Assembly (NCBI GenBank): GCA_947471745.1
Contig: CANJKZ010000060.1
Span: 1,116,001-1,180,000 of the forward strand
Origin: Closterium sp. Naga37s-1
Lineage: Eukaryota; Streptophyta; Zygnematophyceae; Desmidiales; Closteriaceae
Direction of reading: 5' to 3'
DNA length: 64,000 bases
Part shown: positions 1-12,407 of the stretch, piece by piece
Position numbering within the stretch: position 1 is the stretch's first letter
Layout: each line of letters opens with the position of its first letter
Notes under the pieces: generated by a model
Databases searched by the model: none
Told to the model about the DNA's origin: nothing
The model's input: only the letters and a program-made list of their open reading frames with translations
Made by a program: the position numbers and the translations under genes

Positions 1-1119
1 GCGGGATGCGCGGGTGGCGACGAGGGAATCGTGGCGGCGGAATGAGCGAGCGGCGACGAGGAGGGCGCGGCGGAGGGACGCGCGGGCGGCGACGGGGAAG
101 GCGCGGCGGTGGGATGCGCGGGCGGCGACGAGGAAGGCGCGGCGGCGGGATGCGCGGGCGGCGACGAGCAGGTCGCGGCGGTAGGATGCGGGGGCGGCGA
201 TTGTTAGGTCGCGGCGACGGGATGTGCGGGCGGCGACGAGCAGGTCGCGGCAGGAGGTCGCGCGGGCGGCGACATTAGGTCGCGGCGGCAAGGGGTGCAG
301 GCGGCGACGAGAAGGTCGCGGCGGCAAGGGGTGCAGGCGGCGACGAGAAGGTCGCGGCGGCGGGATGCGCAGGCGGCGACGCGAAGTCGCGGCGGCGGGT
401 CGTGCAGGCGGCGACGCGAAGTCGCGGCGGCGGGTCGTGCAGGCGGCGACGCGAAGTCGCGGCGGCGGATCGTGCAGGCGGCGACGAGCGGGTCGCGGCG
501 GCGGGATGCGTAGGCGGCGACGGGGGGTCGCGGCGATGGGGAGTGCAGGCGGCGACGCGAAGTCGCGGCGGCGGGACAGGAGGCGACGACGGGGCGTCGC
601 GGCGGCGGGATGCGCAGGCGGCGCCGAGGAAGGCGCGGCGGCGGTGGGGGGAGGCGGCGACGCGACGTCGCGGCAGCGGGAGGGGCAGGCGACGACGGGG
701 CGTCGCGGCGGAGGGATGCGCGGGCGACGCCGAAGTAGGCGCGGCGGCGGGAGGGAGACGGCGACGGGGGGTCGCGGCAGGGTGAGGAGGAGGCGGCGAC
801 GAGGCGTCGCGGCGGGATGTGCAGGCGGCGCCAGAGAAGGCGCGGCGGCGGAAAAAAGGGGGAGGGGGGGGGGGGGGGGGGCAGCGACGGTGTGTCGCGG
901 CGACGGGGGGCGGTGATGCACTCGCGGCGGTGGGATCCGCAGGCGAGGAGGGCGCAATCACGGCGGAGGGAGGGGAGGGCGGCGACGACGTAGGTCGTGC
1001 CAAGGAGATGCTAGGTTGAGCCACACGTAGGGGGTTTGTGGCTGTGGGGTGGGCCCATGGGGAAGAAAAAACTTTGAGGGAGGGAGAAAAAAGGCTTAGG
1101 AACAACTAGCTCTATACCA
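1..1119 (-). repeat. GC-rich degenerate 35-36 bp tandem array, leader of an LTR element
   Basis: From 1 to about 1000 a degenerate unit of about 35-36 bp built on GCGGGATGCGCGGGCGGCGA repeats almost without break; the period drifts to 35 bp around 380-480. Several frames stay open by composition alone, which does not make them genes. On the minus strand the array lies just downstream of a primer-binding-like site (TGGTATAGAGC, about 1109-1119) and the LTR at 1120-1517, so it is read as the untranslated leader of an LTR element entering from the left. A G homopolymer sits near 862-881. Confidence 0.65.
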
Positions 1120-1517
1120 TGTGAAGATTGTGAATTGAACAAGTAATTAGATTAGAGGAACAACCTAGCATACATAGTTGGAAGGGAAGGTTGGAAGGGA
1201 AGGATGAAAGTGACCATAGGTTGGGTTGACCTCACTTGGGGAAGTGAGGGAACCATAGGTCAAGTGGGTTGGGTTGCCCACACTTTGTAGAAGTGAGGCA
1301 ACCCTAGGCCCACTTGGCTTGGGGTAACCTCAATTGTGGGAAGTGAGGTACCCACAAGTCAAGAGGGTTGCATTTGGGGGCTCCACCACAATTGGGTGGA
1401 TTGGCACCCCAAAGTGCAAGACTACACCCAAAGTTGGGTGTAGTCCCAACCCAACTGTACACCACAATTGGTGTACAGTCACATGTGTTGGCATGCTACA
1501 CAATATATATTTTAACA
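1120..1517 (-). mobile_element. 5' LTR of an LTR retroelement truncated by the window edge
   Basis: A 398-bp block with TGT...ACA ends. Read on the minus strand it begins TGTTAAAATATATATTGTG, close to the LTR start of the small element at 27907, and it is followed by TGGTATAGAGC, a primer site for initiator Met-tRNA. Flanking sequence at 1518 onward is duplicated exon material of the TPR gene. The partner LTR and target duplication lie outside the window, so family (Copia-like or non-autonomous) and age cannot be set. Inside the LTR are diverged internal repeats of the GGTTGGGTTGACCTCACTT type around 1210-1340. Confidence 0.6.
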
Positions 1518-1533
1518 TACTTCCTTTCCCCAC

Positions 1534-1870
1534 ACCACTCACAGCGCCCTGCAGCTGCCCCAGGGCGTGGTGGCATGACCCCTTGATGTAGTGCGCCTCC
1601 ACATTCAAGGACCTAAGGTTTAACGTGTGGGGTCTAGGGTTGAGAGAGCATCACAAGCAGCATGCATCCACTCACGGCGTCCTGCAGCTGCCCCAGCGCG
1701 TGGTGGCACGACCCCTTGATGTAATGCCCCTCCACAATCAAGGTTCAGGGTTCAAGGCTAAGAGCATCACATGTGGCATCATGGCATGTTTCCACTCACC
1801 GCGTCCTGCAGCTGTCCCAGGGCGTGGTGGCATGACCCCTTGATGTAGTGCCGTGCCCCTCCACGTTTGG
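1534..1870 (-). repeat. Three truncated copies of TPR exon 8 (3' half)
   Basis: The 3' half of the exon at 1927-2035 (coding GHYIKGSCHHALGQLQDA plus its GTGAGT donor) recurs near 1536-1606, 1672-1735 and 1797-1865, spaced 123-138 bp. Each copy keeps the donor side but lacks the exon's acceptor half. They lie downstream of the full exon on the minus strand and next to the LTR at 1517. Confidence 0.8.
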
Positions 1871-1926
1871 GAATCACGGTTTGGGGTTCAGCTAAAGAGA
1901 ATCACACGCAGCATGCATCCACTCAC

Positions 1927-4900
1927 CGCGTCCTGCAGCTGCCCCAGCGCGTGGTGGCACGACCCCTTGATGTAATGCCCCTCCACATTCTCCGGCTCGA
2001 GCTGCATTGCCACCCGCACCAGCTCCAGCGCATGCCTGCAAACAGTGAGGTGGGAGAGAGAAGAGGGGGGCATGTTGAGAAGCATCCTCTTTGTTCTCCG
2101 GCTCGAGCTGCATTGCCACCCGCACCAGCTCCAGGGCATGTCTGTGTGAGGTGTGATGCGAGAAGCAAAGACGGGGTAAAGGAAAGGGAGGCGGGGTGGG
2201 GGGGGTTGGAGGAGCCTCCTAGTTTGTTCTCCGGCTCAAGCTGCATTGCCACCCGCACCAGCTCCAATGCATGGTTGTGTGAGTGAGGTGTGGTGAGAAA
2301 AAGAGGAAAGAAACCGTGTTAGGGAGACTCCTTGAGGAATTTCCTAGACGTAGCTCACAGACGCTCAAATCGGCAGCATCTCAGGCCCTAAACCATGCTA
2401 CGATAGCTATGCAGGACGCATGCACAGACTCACTTGTGGTCGCCCATGGCGTGCTTGAGCAGCGCCCACACGCGGTACGCTTGGGCTCTGGAGACAGCTG
2501 GGAGCTAGCATGGGCGAGCGTACAGTGCAGTCGAGTCCATGCGGAAGACAGGGCAGGGAACTCACTTGTGGTCGCCCATGGCATGCTTGAGTAGCGCCCA
2601 CACGCGGTACGCTTGGGCGAACCTGGAGGAGAGGAGGGTGGGAATGGGGTCATGAGGCACAGGCACGGAGGCAGTGAACGAAGCATGGGGGCATGGAGAC
2701 ATGGAGGCATGGAGGCAAGGATGGGAGTATGGAGGCATGAAGGCATGGAACAGGTTATGGCAACGAGAGAAAACCATGATTCATAGGTGCCCTCGCTTCA
2801 CCTGGTCACGATGCCATGCTACAGGTTTTTCTGATCCAGGCATGGCTTGTCTTGTCACTCACCTGGGTTCCAGCTGCGTCGCCTTGCGGTATGCCTGCTC
2901 ATCCCTGCCAGGCATGGCCAGCTCCTTGGCGGCCTGCCCCATGTACAGCCACGCCATAGATATCATTGCTGCACCCATGCCATTGAAAAATACCTCTTCC
3001 CATTACTCCAACCCCACTTCACCACACTCACCTGGGCTCCAGCTGCGTGGCTTTCCTGTAGGCCTGCTCCGCCCTGTCAGGCATGGCGAGCTCCTTGGCG
3101 GCCTGCCCCATGTACAGCGATGCCATCCTGTTGCCCGGGTTGCTAGGGTTGCCTCAAGCAGCAAGGCACCTGGTTAAGTCTAGCGGTACCTGGGCTCACC
3201 TGGGCTCCAGCTGAGTGGCCTTGCGGTAAGCCTGCTCCGCCCTGTCAGGCATGGCGAGCTCCTTGGCGGCCTGCCCCATGTACAGCGACGCCATCCTGTT
3301 GCCCGGGTTGCTAGGGTTGCCTCAAGCAGCAAGGCACCTGGTTAAGTCTAGCGGTACCTGGGCTCACCTGGGCTCCAGCTGAGTGGCCTTGCGGTAAGCC
3401 TGCTCCGCCCTGTCAGGCATGGCGAGCTCCTTGGCGGCCTGCCCCATGTACAGCGACGCCATCCTGTTGCCCGAGTTGCTAGGGTTGCCTCAAGCAGCAA
3501 GGCACCTGGTTAAGTCTAGCGGTACCTGGGCTCACCTGGGCTCCAGCTGAGTGGCCTTGCGGTAAGCCTGCTCCGCCCTGTCAGGCATGGCGAGCTCCTT
3601 GGCGGCCTGCCCCATGTACAGCCACGCCATCCTGTTGCCCGGGTTTGCATCCACCACCTTCTCGTAGATCTCCATCGCCTCCTCTGTTTCGCCCAGCCCC
3701 ACCAGAGACTCCGCCTGCAAAGTATACGCACAGAGAGAGGGGGGAGCATAACAGAGTGCTTGTCAAAACACCCACCCACCCAACCGGCAATGTGTGCAAT
3801 GTGTGCAATGTGTGCAAACCCCTCCTTGGGCATCGCGGCCACCTCTGCCCTAAGGTCCTTGGCCGATTCGTACAAGGCAGCTTCTTCACTCTCTGCAGTG
3901 CAGCAAGCACAGCTACAGTGTGCAATCCACCTCAACACATATGTTTCCCGCTTACCAGAGCAACGTGTGCCAGCTCCTCCTTGGGCATCACCGCCACCTC
4001 TGCCCTCAAGTCATTGGCTGTTTCGTACAAAGCAGGTTCAGCACTCTACGTATCTCATCTCAGTAGTGCAGCGGGCAGGGGCCATAGATACTGCACTCTA
4101 CCTCTCAACACATATGTTTCACACTCACCAGAGCAACGTGCGCCAGCTCCTCCTTGGGCATCACGGCCACCACCGCCCTCAGGTCTTTGGCTGCCTCGTA
4201 AAAACGCCGTGCCCTTGCATAGACCATGCCTGGTGGGTGGTGGTGAGCGGAAGCAGAAATGGTGTGGTGGTGAGCAGATTGTTGAAAGTAAGCATCAGTT
4301 ACGTGTGGCATTGGAAAAAAAAAAAACACTGTGTGGCAAGGCCACAAGCCTCAAGCAGCATCCTGACCTCATCGCTGCAGACTCTTGCCCCTCTCTTCTC
4401 CCTTCACTTTCCACTTTCATCCGGTAAATAACTTGCCCAGCCCAACGCCCCATCTCCTTCCCCAGGCCTCTCCCCTGCCATCACACGCATTGTTTCCCCC
4501 GGTATCAGCTCACCTTGCTCCATCAGCAGGTCCATCTGGACCACCCATACCCGCCCCACCCCTCCTCTCCTCACCTCGCTCCATCAACAGGTCCATCTGC
4601 CCCTTCTCCAGGCTGAGCGCCGTGGTGAAGTCCTCTATAGCCTGATGAATGGTGGGAAGCGAGGCATCAAGGGGGAAAGAGAGGCCCGAAACGAGATGTG
4701 ATGATGGGTTTGGGAAGGAACACGTGTGTGAGGAGGGAGGGACACGGCCACCCTGCAGGAGCAGGAAGCACCAATCCCTTAGACACTGTTGACTTACCTT
4801 GTCGAACCCGCTACTGTTGACCTTAACCACATCACAGTGCACTAATCCAAAAACCCAAAACCGACCTCCGCGACTGGGACCATGCATCACATCCAATACC

Positions 4901-6880
4901 CAAAACCCGTCGATGCACCTGACACTGAAACTCCAAATCTTTGACACATCACATACCACCCACCCTCCTAGCTCCAGATCCAAGCAGTGTCAACTCACCC
5001 CGTCCACTTCCCCTATGGCAGGTCGGGCCTGGGCCCTCCTGCGCCATGCTAGCCTGCGCCACGGACGGACTTACCTTACCACCACACCCCAGCACCATGT
5101 ACTCACCCCGTCCACCTCCCCTATGGCTGCTCGGGCCTGGGCCCTCCTGCGCCATGCGTCCACCATCTTGGGGTCCAGCTCGCATGCCTGGCATGGCGGA
5201 AAGGAGGGGTAGGGTGGAAGGGAGGTTGAGACGGGAGAGCGATGGGGTTGGTGGTGGAGGAGGGATGCACTCCGATGGAATTTCTGAGGCGCCTCAAAGG
5301 TGGTTTGAGTTCTGCTGCGCCACCGAATTCACTATCATGGCCTCATTAGTTAGAAGTATTGGTGAACTTACTCACACGCAACTCAGTACTCACCTCCCTT
5401 TTGAGACCAATCCCAAGTGGTGGGATACGATGCGACTGACGCGATGGTATAGTTTGGAATGAGGCTTGCATGAGAGGAAGACGCTTGCATTGAGTTATGT
5501 AGTGGGATTGCATAAGAAGGCGGGGGATAGGCAGGGCCCAGGGTTTAGGCAGAACAAGAACGAAAACGAGTGAAGAGACGGCGGATTGCTGTGGGAAGGA
5601 ACAACACCACGGAGCGTCTTTGATCCGCAAACTTCCCACCCACCAGAGAGTAATCCTCAATGGCTTCCTTGATCTTGCCCGAGAACGCTTCGGCAGTTCG
5701 TCGACTAGCAGTCACGCTCACTACTAAGATGACTGAAGCACCCACCTGTAGAGAGGTTATTTTTGAGACGTCTCAAAAATAACCTCTCTACACGTCAGTT
5801 CGTCGACTAGCAGTCACGCTCACTACTAAAATGACTCAAGCACCCACCAGAGAGTAATCCTCAATGGCTTCCTTGATCTTGCCCGAGAGCGCGTAGGCGG
5901 TGCCTCGGCCAATGAGAGCCGGCGCACTGTTGCCCAGCTCGTCAAGGAGCTGGGGGATGAAGGGAAGGGGGAGACACGGGGGAAGGGGTAGGGTGGGGGG
6001 GAGCGAAGAGGAGCAGGTGGGAGAGTCCAGGGGTGAGGGGGTTGGGGTGGGGTTGGGGGATATGGGAAGGGGGGAATGTTTGTGAGCAAAGGGGAGGGTT
6101 GACGGGGGCTAAGATAGGGGTTGATCCTTCAAGGCATAGATGCACAGAGAATGGAACGAGGACAGGTTCCGTTGGGAATACAAGTGGCAAGTATGCAATC
6201 AAGGAATGTTGATGTCAAAACAGGATGTTGATGACATAGCGGAACGTTGATGACATAGCAGAATGTTGATGACATAGCAGAATGTTGATGACATAGCAGA
6301 ATGTTGATGACATAGCAGAATGGTGATGTTGTAACAGAATGTTGATGTTATAACAAAATGTTGATGTCATAACAAAATGTTGATGCCATAATAGAATGTT
6401 GATGTTATAATAGAATGCTGATTTTGTATTAAAGTGCTGATGTCATAATAGAATGTTGATGTCAGAGCAGAGGAGACGTGATTTACATCGTACTACCGGA
6501 GGTGCAAGTGTTTCTCATCTCACTCACAGAGCTAAGTGCAAGTGTCTCTACCTCCCTCATACCAGAGTGAACGTGTTGATGGCTTCGTCGAACTTCTGCT
6601 GATTAACTTGCTGCACGCCCAGGTTAATCATCACTTCGTTGAACTGCCGCGTCATCACGTTCCCGCCGCCCCCAGGGGGCATCATCGTCCCCCTGTTGCC
6701 CTTCTTCTTCGGCTGCTGGTCCAGCGCCGTTGGCGGAGCCACGAGGGGGACGAAGAAGGGGAGCGGGGGGAGCAGCGCGCGGCGCAGGCAGAGGGAGAGG
6801 CGGGACTCGTCCGCCAGGGGGAGCGGGGGAACTGGGTCGCGCAGCATTACGGATACGGGCTGGGACATCGGCGCGCCCAT
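1927..6880 (-). CDS. SRFR1: TPR protein of the SRFR1/TTC13 type, 5' part
   Basis: Eight exons join with consistent phase: 6563-6880, 5848-5949, 5107-5178, 4575-4641, 4129-4229, 3536-3714, 2566-2622 and 1927-2035, giving 335 residues; the rest lies left of the window, beyond an LTR element. They encode successive tetratricopeptide repeats. Segments such as APALIGRGTAYALSGKIKEA, VDAWRRRAQARAAIGE and YIKGSCHHALGQLQDAV run in the same order as in plant SRFR1, which I recall as a TPR adaptor restraining effector-triggered immunity; the animal relative is TTC13. Residues 1-75 are a basic, proline-rich lead with no obvious signal. The start at 6880 is the first Met and is not certain. Nearly every exon has one or more truncated tandem copies beside it that keep one splice site. 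Family assignment is from remembered similarity, not a search. Confidence 0.72.
2090..2275 (-). repeat. Two truncated copies of TPR exon 8 (5' half)
   Basis: The 5' half of exon 8 (coding LELVRVAMQLEPEN) recurs near 2095-2143 and 2224-2272, upstream of the full exon on the minus strand. The copies keep the first half and run into intron-like sequence. Together with the 3'-half copies they bracket exon 8 on both sides. Confidence 0.78.
2430..2495 (-). repeat. Truncated copy of TPR exon 7
   Basis: The sequence coding YRVWALLKHAMGDHK plus its donor (full exon 2566-2622) is repeated at about 2430-2495, with the acceptor side replaced by unrelated sequence. Confidence 0.75.
2862..3535 (-). repeat. 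168-bp tandem repeats carrying a copy of part of TPR exon 6
   Basis: The 3' part of exon 6 (coding YMGQAAKELAMPDRAEQAYR and the GTGAGC donor) recurs at about 2865-2960 and 3035-3130, and then in near-identical 168-bp units starting at 3181, 3349 and 3517, the last merging into the full exon at 3536-3714. Each unit holds the exon tail, a short intron-like stretch and a start derived from exon sequence that ends in AG. All could in principle splice, which would add extra TPR halves. Near identity of the units points to recent amplification or an assembly effect. Confidence 0.8.
3790..4045 (-). repeat. Two truncated copies of TPR exon 5
   Basis: The part of exon 5 (full copy 4129-4229) coding AKDLRAVVAVMPKEELAH recurs at about 3960-4040 and 3800-3890. 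The copy at 3800-3890 is followed by a short run of a nine-base repeat (about 3791-3818) in place of the donor. Confidence 0.75.
4508..4560 (-). repeat. Truncated copy of TPR exon 4
   Basis: The tail of exon 4 (coding QMDLLMERG plus donor; full copy 4575-4641) is repeated at about 4510-4548 with the GTGAGC donor retained. Confidence 0.7.
4993..5062 (-). repeat. Truncated copy of TPR exon 3
   Basis: The 3' part of exon 3 (coding WRRRAQAR-AIGEVDG, full copy 5107-5178) is repeated at about 4997-5050 with its GTGAGT donor; its 5' edge is unrelated sequence. Confidence 0.72.
5640..5850 (-). repeat. Duplicated tail of TPR exon 2 with adjoining intron
   Basis: The exon 2 tail (coding SGKIKEAIEDYSL plus GTGGGT donor) is present at about 5645-5692 and in the full exon at 5848-5949. 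The adjoining intron stretch starting CAGTTCGTCGACTAGCAGTC occurs at 5694-5746 and again at 5795-5848, so exon tail and intron were copied together. A perfect palindrome lies exactly between the two intron copies. Confidence 0.8.
5747..5792. repeat. 46-bp perfect palindrome
   Basis: Positions 5747-5769 are the exact reverse complement of 5770-5792 (centre GAGAC|GTCTC, no loop). It sits at the junction between two copies of the exon 2 intron segment. A perfect inverted repeat without spacer could form a cruciform and is consistent with a snap-back or template-switch junction. Confidence 0.92.
6190..6468. repeat. 19-bp minisatellite in intron 1 of the TPR gene
   Basis: About 14 copies of a 19-bp unit close to GTTGATGACATAGCAGAAT. 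The copies at 6245-6310 are nearly identical and the array decays towards 6468. It lies between exons 1 and 2 of the TPR gene and has no coding sign. Confidence 0.88.
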
Positions 6881-7395
6881 GGGGAACAGGCGCGCGCCTG
6901 AGCGGAAAGAAAGAGCGGAAGGGAGTTTCGGTAGATATTTTTGAAAAGGCGCGTGGATATTTTAACTAGAAGCTTGCAACTAAAAACATGTCTTAGGAGG
7001 ATTTGACCAACTTATGCGTGAAAATGCATGGAAGAAAATAGATGAGACAAGTTCATATGGGGATCAGTACAGCGGGAAGCGTACCGCGCTTCAGGAGCAC
7101 CTCCCCGCACAGCGCATCACGGAGGAACGCCTGACCGGCCGGATTGCCGTCAGGGTCGCTCGCGAACGAGCGGCGAAATCTGTTCTTGATTCGCGGGAAG
7201 TTGTAACAGAAGTCGTCGTTACTGCGAGCAACAAACGATGGACAGTCGTCAACATTGGGCGTCAACCGGAACGATTAGCTGATCATTCTAAAGCGGAGCA
7301 AGACACTGTATGAATCCGGGATAACACAGAGATAGAAATGCCGGAGCGCGGTACTTTGAAGCCTTGCAATGCAGGCACATGAATGTTGTAAAGAA
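6881..7395. other. Upstream region of the TPR gene, no firm gene
   Basis: This holds the presumed promoter and 5' leader of the TPR gene (minus strand). Short open frames occur on both strands (7014-7313 plus, 7053-7265 minus) but overlap each other and show no recognisable domain. No convincing TATA box was seen. Confidence 0.4.
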
Positions 7396-7779
7396 TCATG
7401 ACAGCTGACCAGCGGCAAGCGCAATGCAATGGAGAAAAGCAGCAGATGCAGCAATGAGAAGTGGCCCTAAAAATGCACGAGGGATGGGACGGCTAGAAAG
7501 GCGAAAAATTGCTGGACAATGCGCGACAATGTGCCATGTTGACGACAGCCAGTCGGGCACGCACCAGAAAATGCGGGTCACGCTGTAATGCTCCTGCACG
7601 GCGCTCGCGACCACGGCGACGGTGTTCGACAACTCCGAGGAGTCGCATCCTCTGCGGGTCGGCGTGACTCCAGTGCGTGTGCTTATAGCGGGCATGAGGA
7701 GCGTGGTGGGGGAAAACGGCAGCACGGAGCAGAGGGTGAAGTTGAAAGCGAGGCATACGAAGGCCTCGGTGACCCCCAT
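7396..7779 (-). CDS. Hypothetical small protein, low support
   Basis: An open frame of 127 residues begins MGVTEAFVCLAFNFTLC, a hydrophobic start that could be a signal peptide, and ends with a second hydrophobic stretch (PLLIAASAAFLHCIALAAG). No family was recognised. A competing minus frame (7493-7756) and plus frames (7588-7818, 7622-7912) overlap it, and no splice partner was found. It may be a small membrane or secreted protein or chance. Transcript evidence would be needed to keep it. Confidence 0.25.
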   Translation of the reverse strand: MGVTEAFVCLAFNFTLCSVLPFSPTTLLMPAISTRTGVTPTRRGCDSSELSNTVAVVASAVQEHYSVTRIFWCVPDWLSSTWHIVAHCPAIFRLSSRPIPRAFLGPLLIAASAAFLHCIALAAGQLS

Positions 7780-9600
7780 TTTGACGGAAAGCCGAGATCT
7801 CTACAGAAATTATTATGAATGTCTGTCGAAGGCGGTCAGTCTGACATTGCTACGGCCCGCCAAAGTAGGCCCAGGCTACTATCCAGGTCCTGGAAATGGA
7901 AACTATTGTTAGCACTGCCTGTGCCGGCTCTCTCTGAGAATTGCTGGTTTCGTTTTGGATGAATCTTGGGAACAGGGCTGTCGCTACAAGGGCAAATGCC
8001 CTTAATGCCCTGAACATTAAGGGTTGAGTTCGGCCTAGGTCCCCGAATTTAAGGGTTGGGTTTCAGGTCAGCCCGTCCGCCTAAAGTGCTGTGTTCGGGA
8101 CTAGCCCGGATTTCAAGTATCAGTCTTGGGGCTAGCCCTTTCCCCTTCGAACTGATTCCTCCCCGACCCGCTCCATTTCCCGTCATCCCAGGCCCAGGTG
8201 GAGTATAACTTTCCCAAAGAGCAGTTTCGATGTACTCTGACACTCTCAAGGTCGGGGCCAGAACCGTTATTTTTCGAAGTCAAAACCCGAGCTGCAAGTT
8301 AGAAAGAACCTAAAGTAGTATCGAAGTACAAACTTAGTGCTAGATCTGGGACAGGACTACACAAGTACTAGAGAGGTCCCAGTACCCACCTCACCCTTAC
8401 AACTTTGAGTGGGTTCGGCGTTGTTGCCGATTCTTTCCGCTAAGAGGTTCATTCAGTGACTAGCAGGCGCGTGACGAATCAATTCGGATGGCAGTGCAAA
8501 ACCAGGGCGATCGCTTGTCTTAGCAAAAGTACATAACACTTTGTAGCCCTGATTTCAAGTGTTGAGTTTGGCCCCAAAACGTAAATTTACGGGCACATTC
8601 CGGGGCAGCTCAGCCTTCCAAGTTCTCGCCCTAGAGCAATCGACAGCCCTGCTTGGGAAGTCCTTTCCACCAGAGTGACAACGACGAGATAAGAGGATGG
8701 TCCAGTTCCTGCGACCTAGACCGAATTTCATAGTTATGAGTGCAGACCCTGCTGAGTGTAGAAACTATACACATATGTATACATATGCACACTTCTCTAA
8801 AAATCCCATGTTCTGTTCACCCTACTATCATGTGTGCCTGGTGTGTTATTACCAACTATAATTGGGTTGAAAATATCTTATCTAAGCTTTAAATTTCACG
8901 TGAATAACCTCTAAATACACTCTAAACAAAGGTGAGTTTTTATAGGAAGAAAAGGAAATATTCTACATGGCCAAGATGTTGCTTGCAGGCAGGTTGAATG
9001 AATGTGTTTTTTTTATCATCAATTAACTTCAGATATCTGGCAAAATTCTACCGTTCCTGTAAAACCAACTCCATGTGTTTCATGAAGCATTTCTCGCATC
9101 TGAAGTACAGGATACAGAAGATGCCCTATGGTTGATGCAATGAGCAGTGTAGGCGGTGGGTGAAACTACACCGAATTCGCCCGATATAAGAGCATGGGAT
9201 ACTGTGCCTAAGACCTGTTGCTCCATAAACGTGGCTGCCACGATCGCTATTCGGCCCCAGAATCTGGGCGCGCCAAGGTGCGCTGGATCTGCCGCACAGT
9301 GCCAGGTCACATTCGCCTTGTCACAGAGCCACGGTGGCATGAGCGGGAGAAAAGGAGTTACGAAAAGGTGTGCAGCATATTCGCATTCAATACATCACGG
9401 TTCTGTTCGGTTTGCTGCACTACACGCAAAATGTCATCTAGAACCGTGTGAAATCGTACGAAAACTTACTGAACCTTTATGTGATGAGCAATAAATCTAT
9501 TGCGGTTGACAAACACTCCCCTTGTTGGTGGGTAGGGATCAGGCAAGGGGAGCGGAGGGAATGTGTCTGGATGATAAAACAGATTCTCCATCCCATTTTG
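7780..9600. other. Gene-free stretch
   Basis: No frame with domain character on either strand. From about 7980 to 8200 there are short echoes of AAGGGTTGAGTT/AAGGGTTGGGTT type sequence, and 8765-8795 is an AT-rich run with alternating ACATATG. The right part is the likely upstream region of the triosephosphate isomerase gene. Confidence 0.5.
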
Positions 9601-9729
9601 AAACAATTCGAGCTTTCTGAATCTTTGCACGTCTGTTTCCAGTTCTTGTCAGCAGACTTCGCACCAGTAGAGCCCTCTGACGACTCTGCCTTCCAAGCCT
9701 CCGAGTCTTTTTCATTTCTAATCATAAAT

Positions 9730-11638
<1,909 letters not shown>

Positions 11639-12407
11639 AGGCACACGTATGTATTATTTGAATACAGCAATATATAAGCAAGGCATGTACCGTATTCTAC
11701 CAGCTGATGGAGCTTCGCGTTTCTATTGCTTAGTTTTGTTTGGTCAACCTCATTGGTACATGTCTACCGCACAATCATTAGCATCACAAAAACCTAAATG
11801 CAATGAGGTGGTGGGACACCGGTGTTGCAACAGAGTGCAGTGCAAGGCGATGGTTTTAGTAAACTAAATTTGTGTCAGGGCTTCCAGGAATGTCCCTGGT
11901 CCACAGATCTAGCACAATCACCACTTGATGTTACATCAGTTAGTTGTTGATGTGAAGGTTGGGTCAAGGAGTTTCTACTACCAGTTCCGTATGAAGTATC
12001 TCCTGTTCTTGAGATACAAGAGCTCAGTTTTCACCCCACTCCTTAGTTTATTGTTGCTGGACTGGATAGCATATCCGGCACCTAATAGGTACTACATTAC
12101 ACTGATGCAACAGTGGCCTAGAAAACACTGACATAACAGAGGAATTGTTGTTTGCATAAACGATTTTGGACCATCAGATTAGAGTGAAGAATTCTGGGAT
12201 TAGGGCTAGCATCCAACAGTAACAGACGCATCTGGTGCATGTACCTGAGCATGCTCGTTCACAAGCAAACTGCAAAAAGAGATTCACAGACTGTCCCCAC
12301 ACCAGAACCGAAAACAGCCAATAGTTCCGGATTGCCTCTCCCACCGGACCATTACAACCTCCTACGGTACCAGTCCACAATTCCCCTTCCCTCTCCTCAC
12401 GACCATT
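11639..12407. other. TPI 3' region and tail-to-tail gap with F-box-LRR gene 1
   Basis: The 3' UTR of TPI (plus) and the 3' UTR of F-box-LRR gene 1 (minus) meet here. No further gene was seen and no clear polyadenylation signal can be singled out. Confidence 0.55.

Noticed and set aside
6-1105. Several open frames of 66-276 codons on both strands
   Set aside because: They are Arg/Gly/Ala/Pro strings produced by a GC-rich tandem repeat, with equal openness on both strands and no domain.
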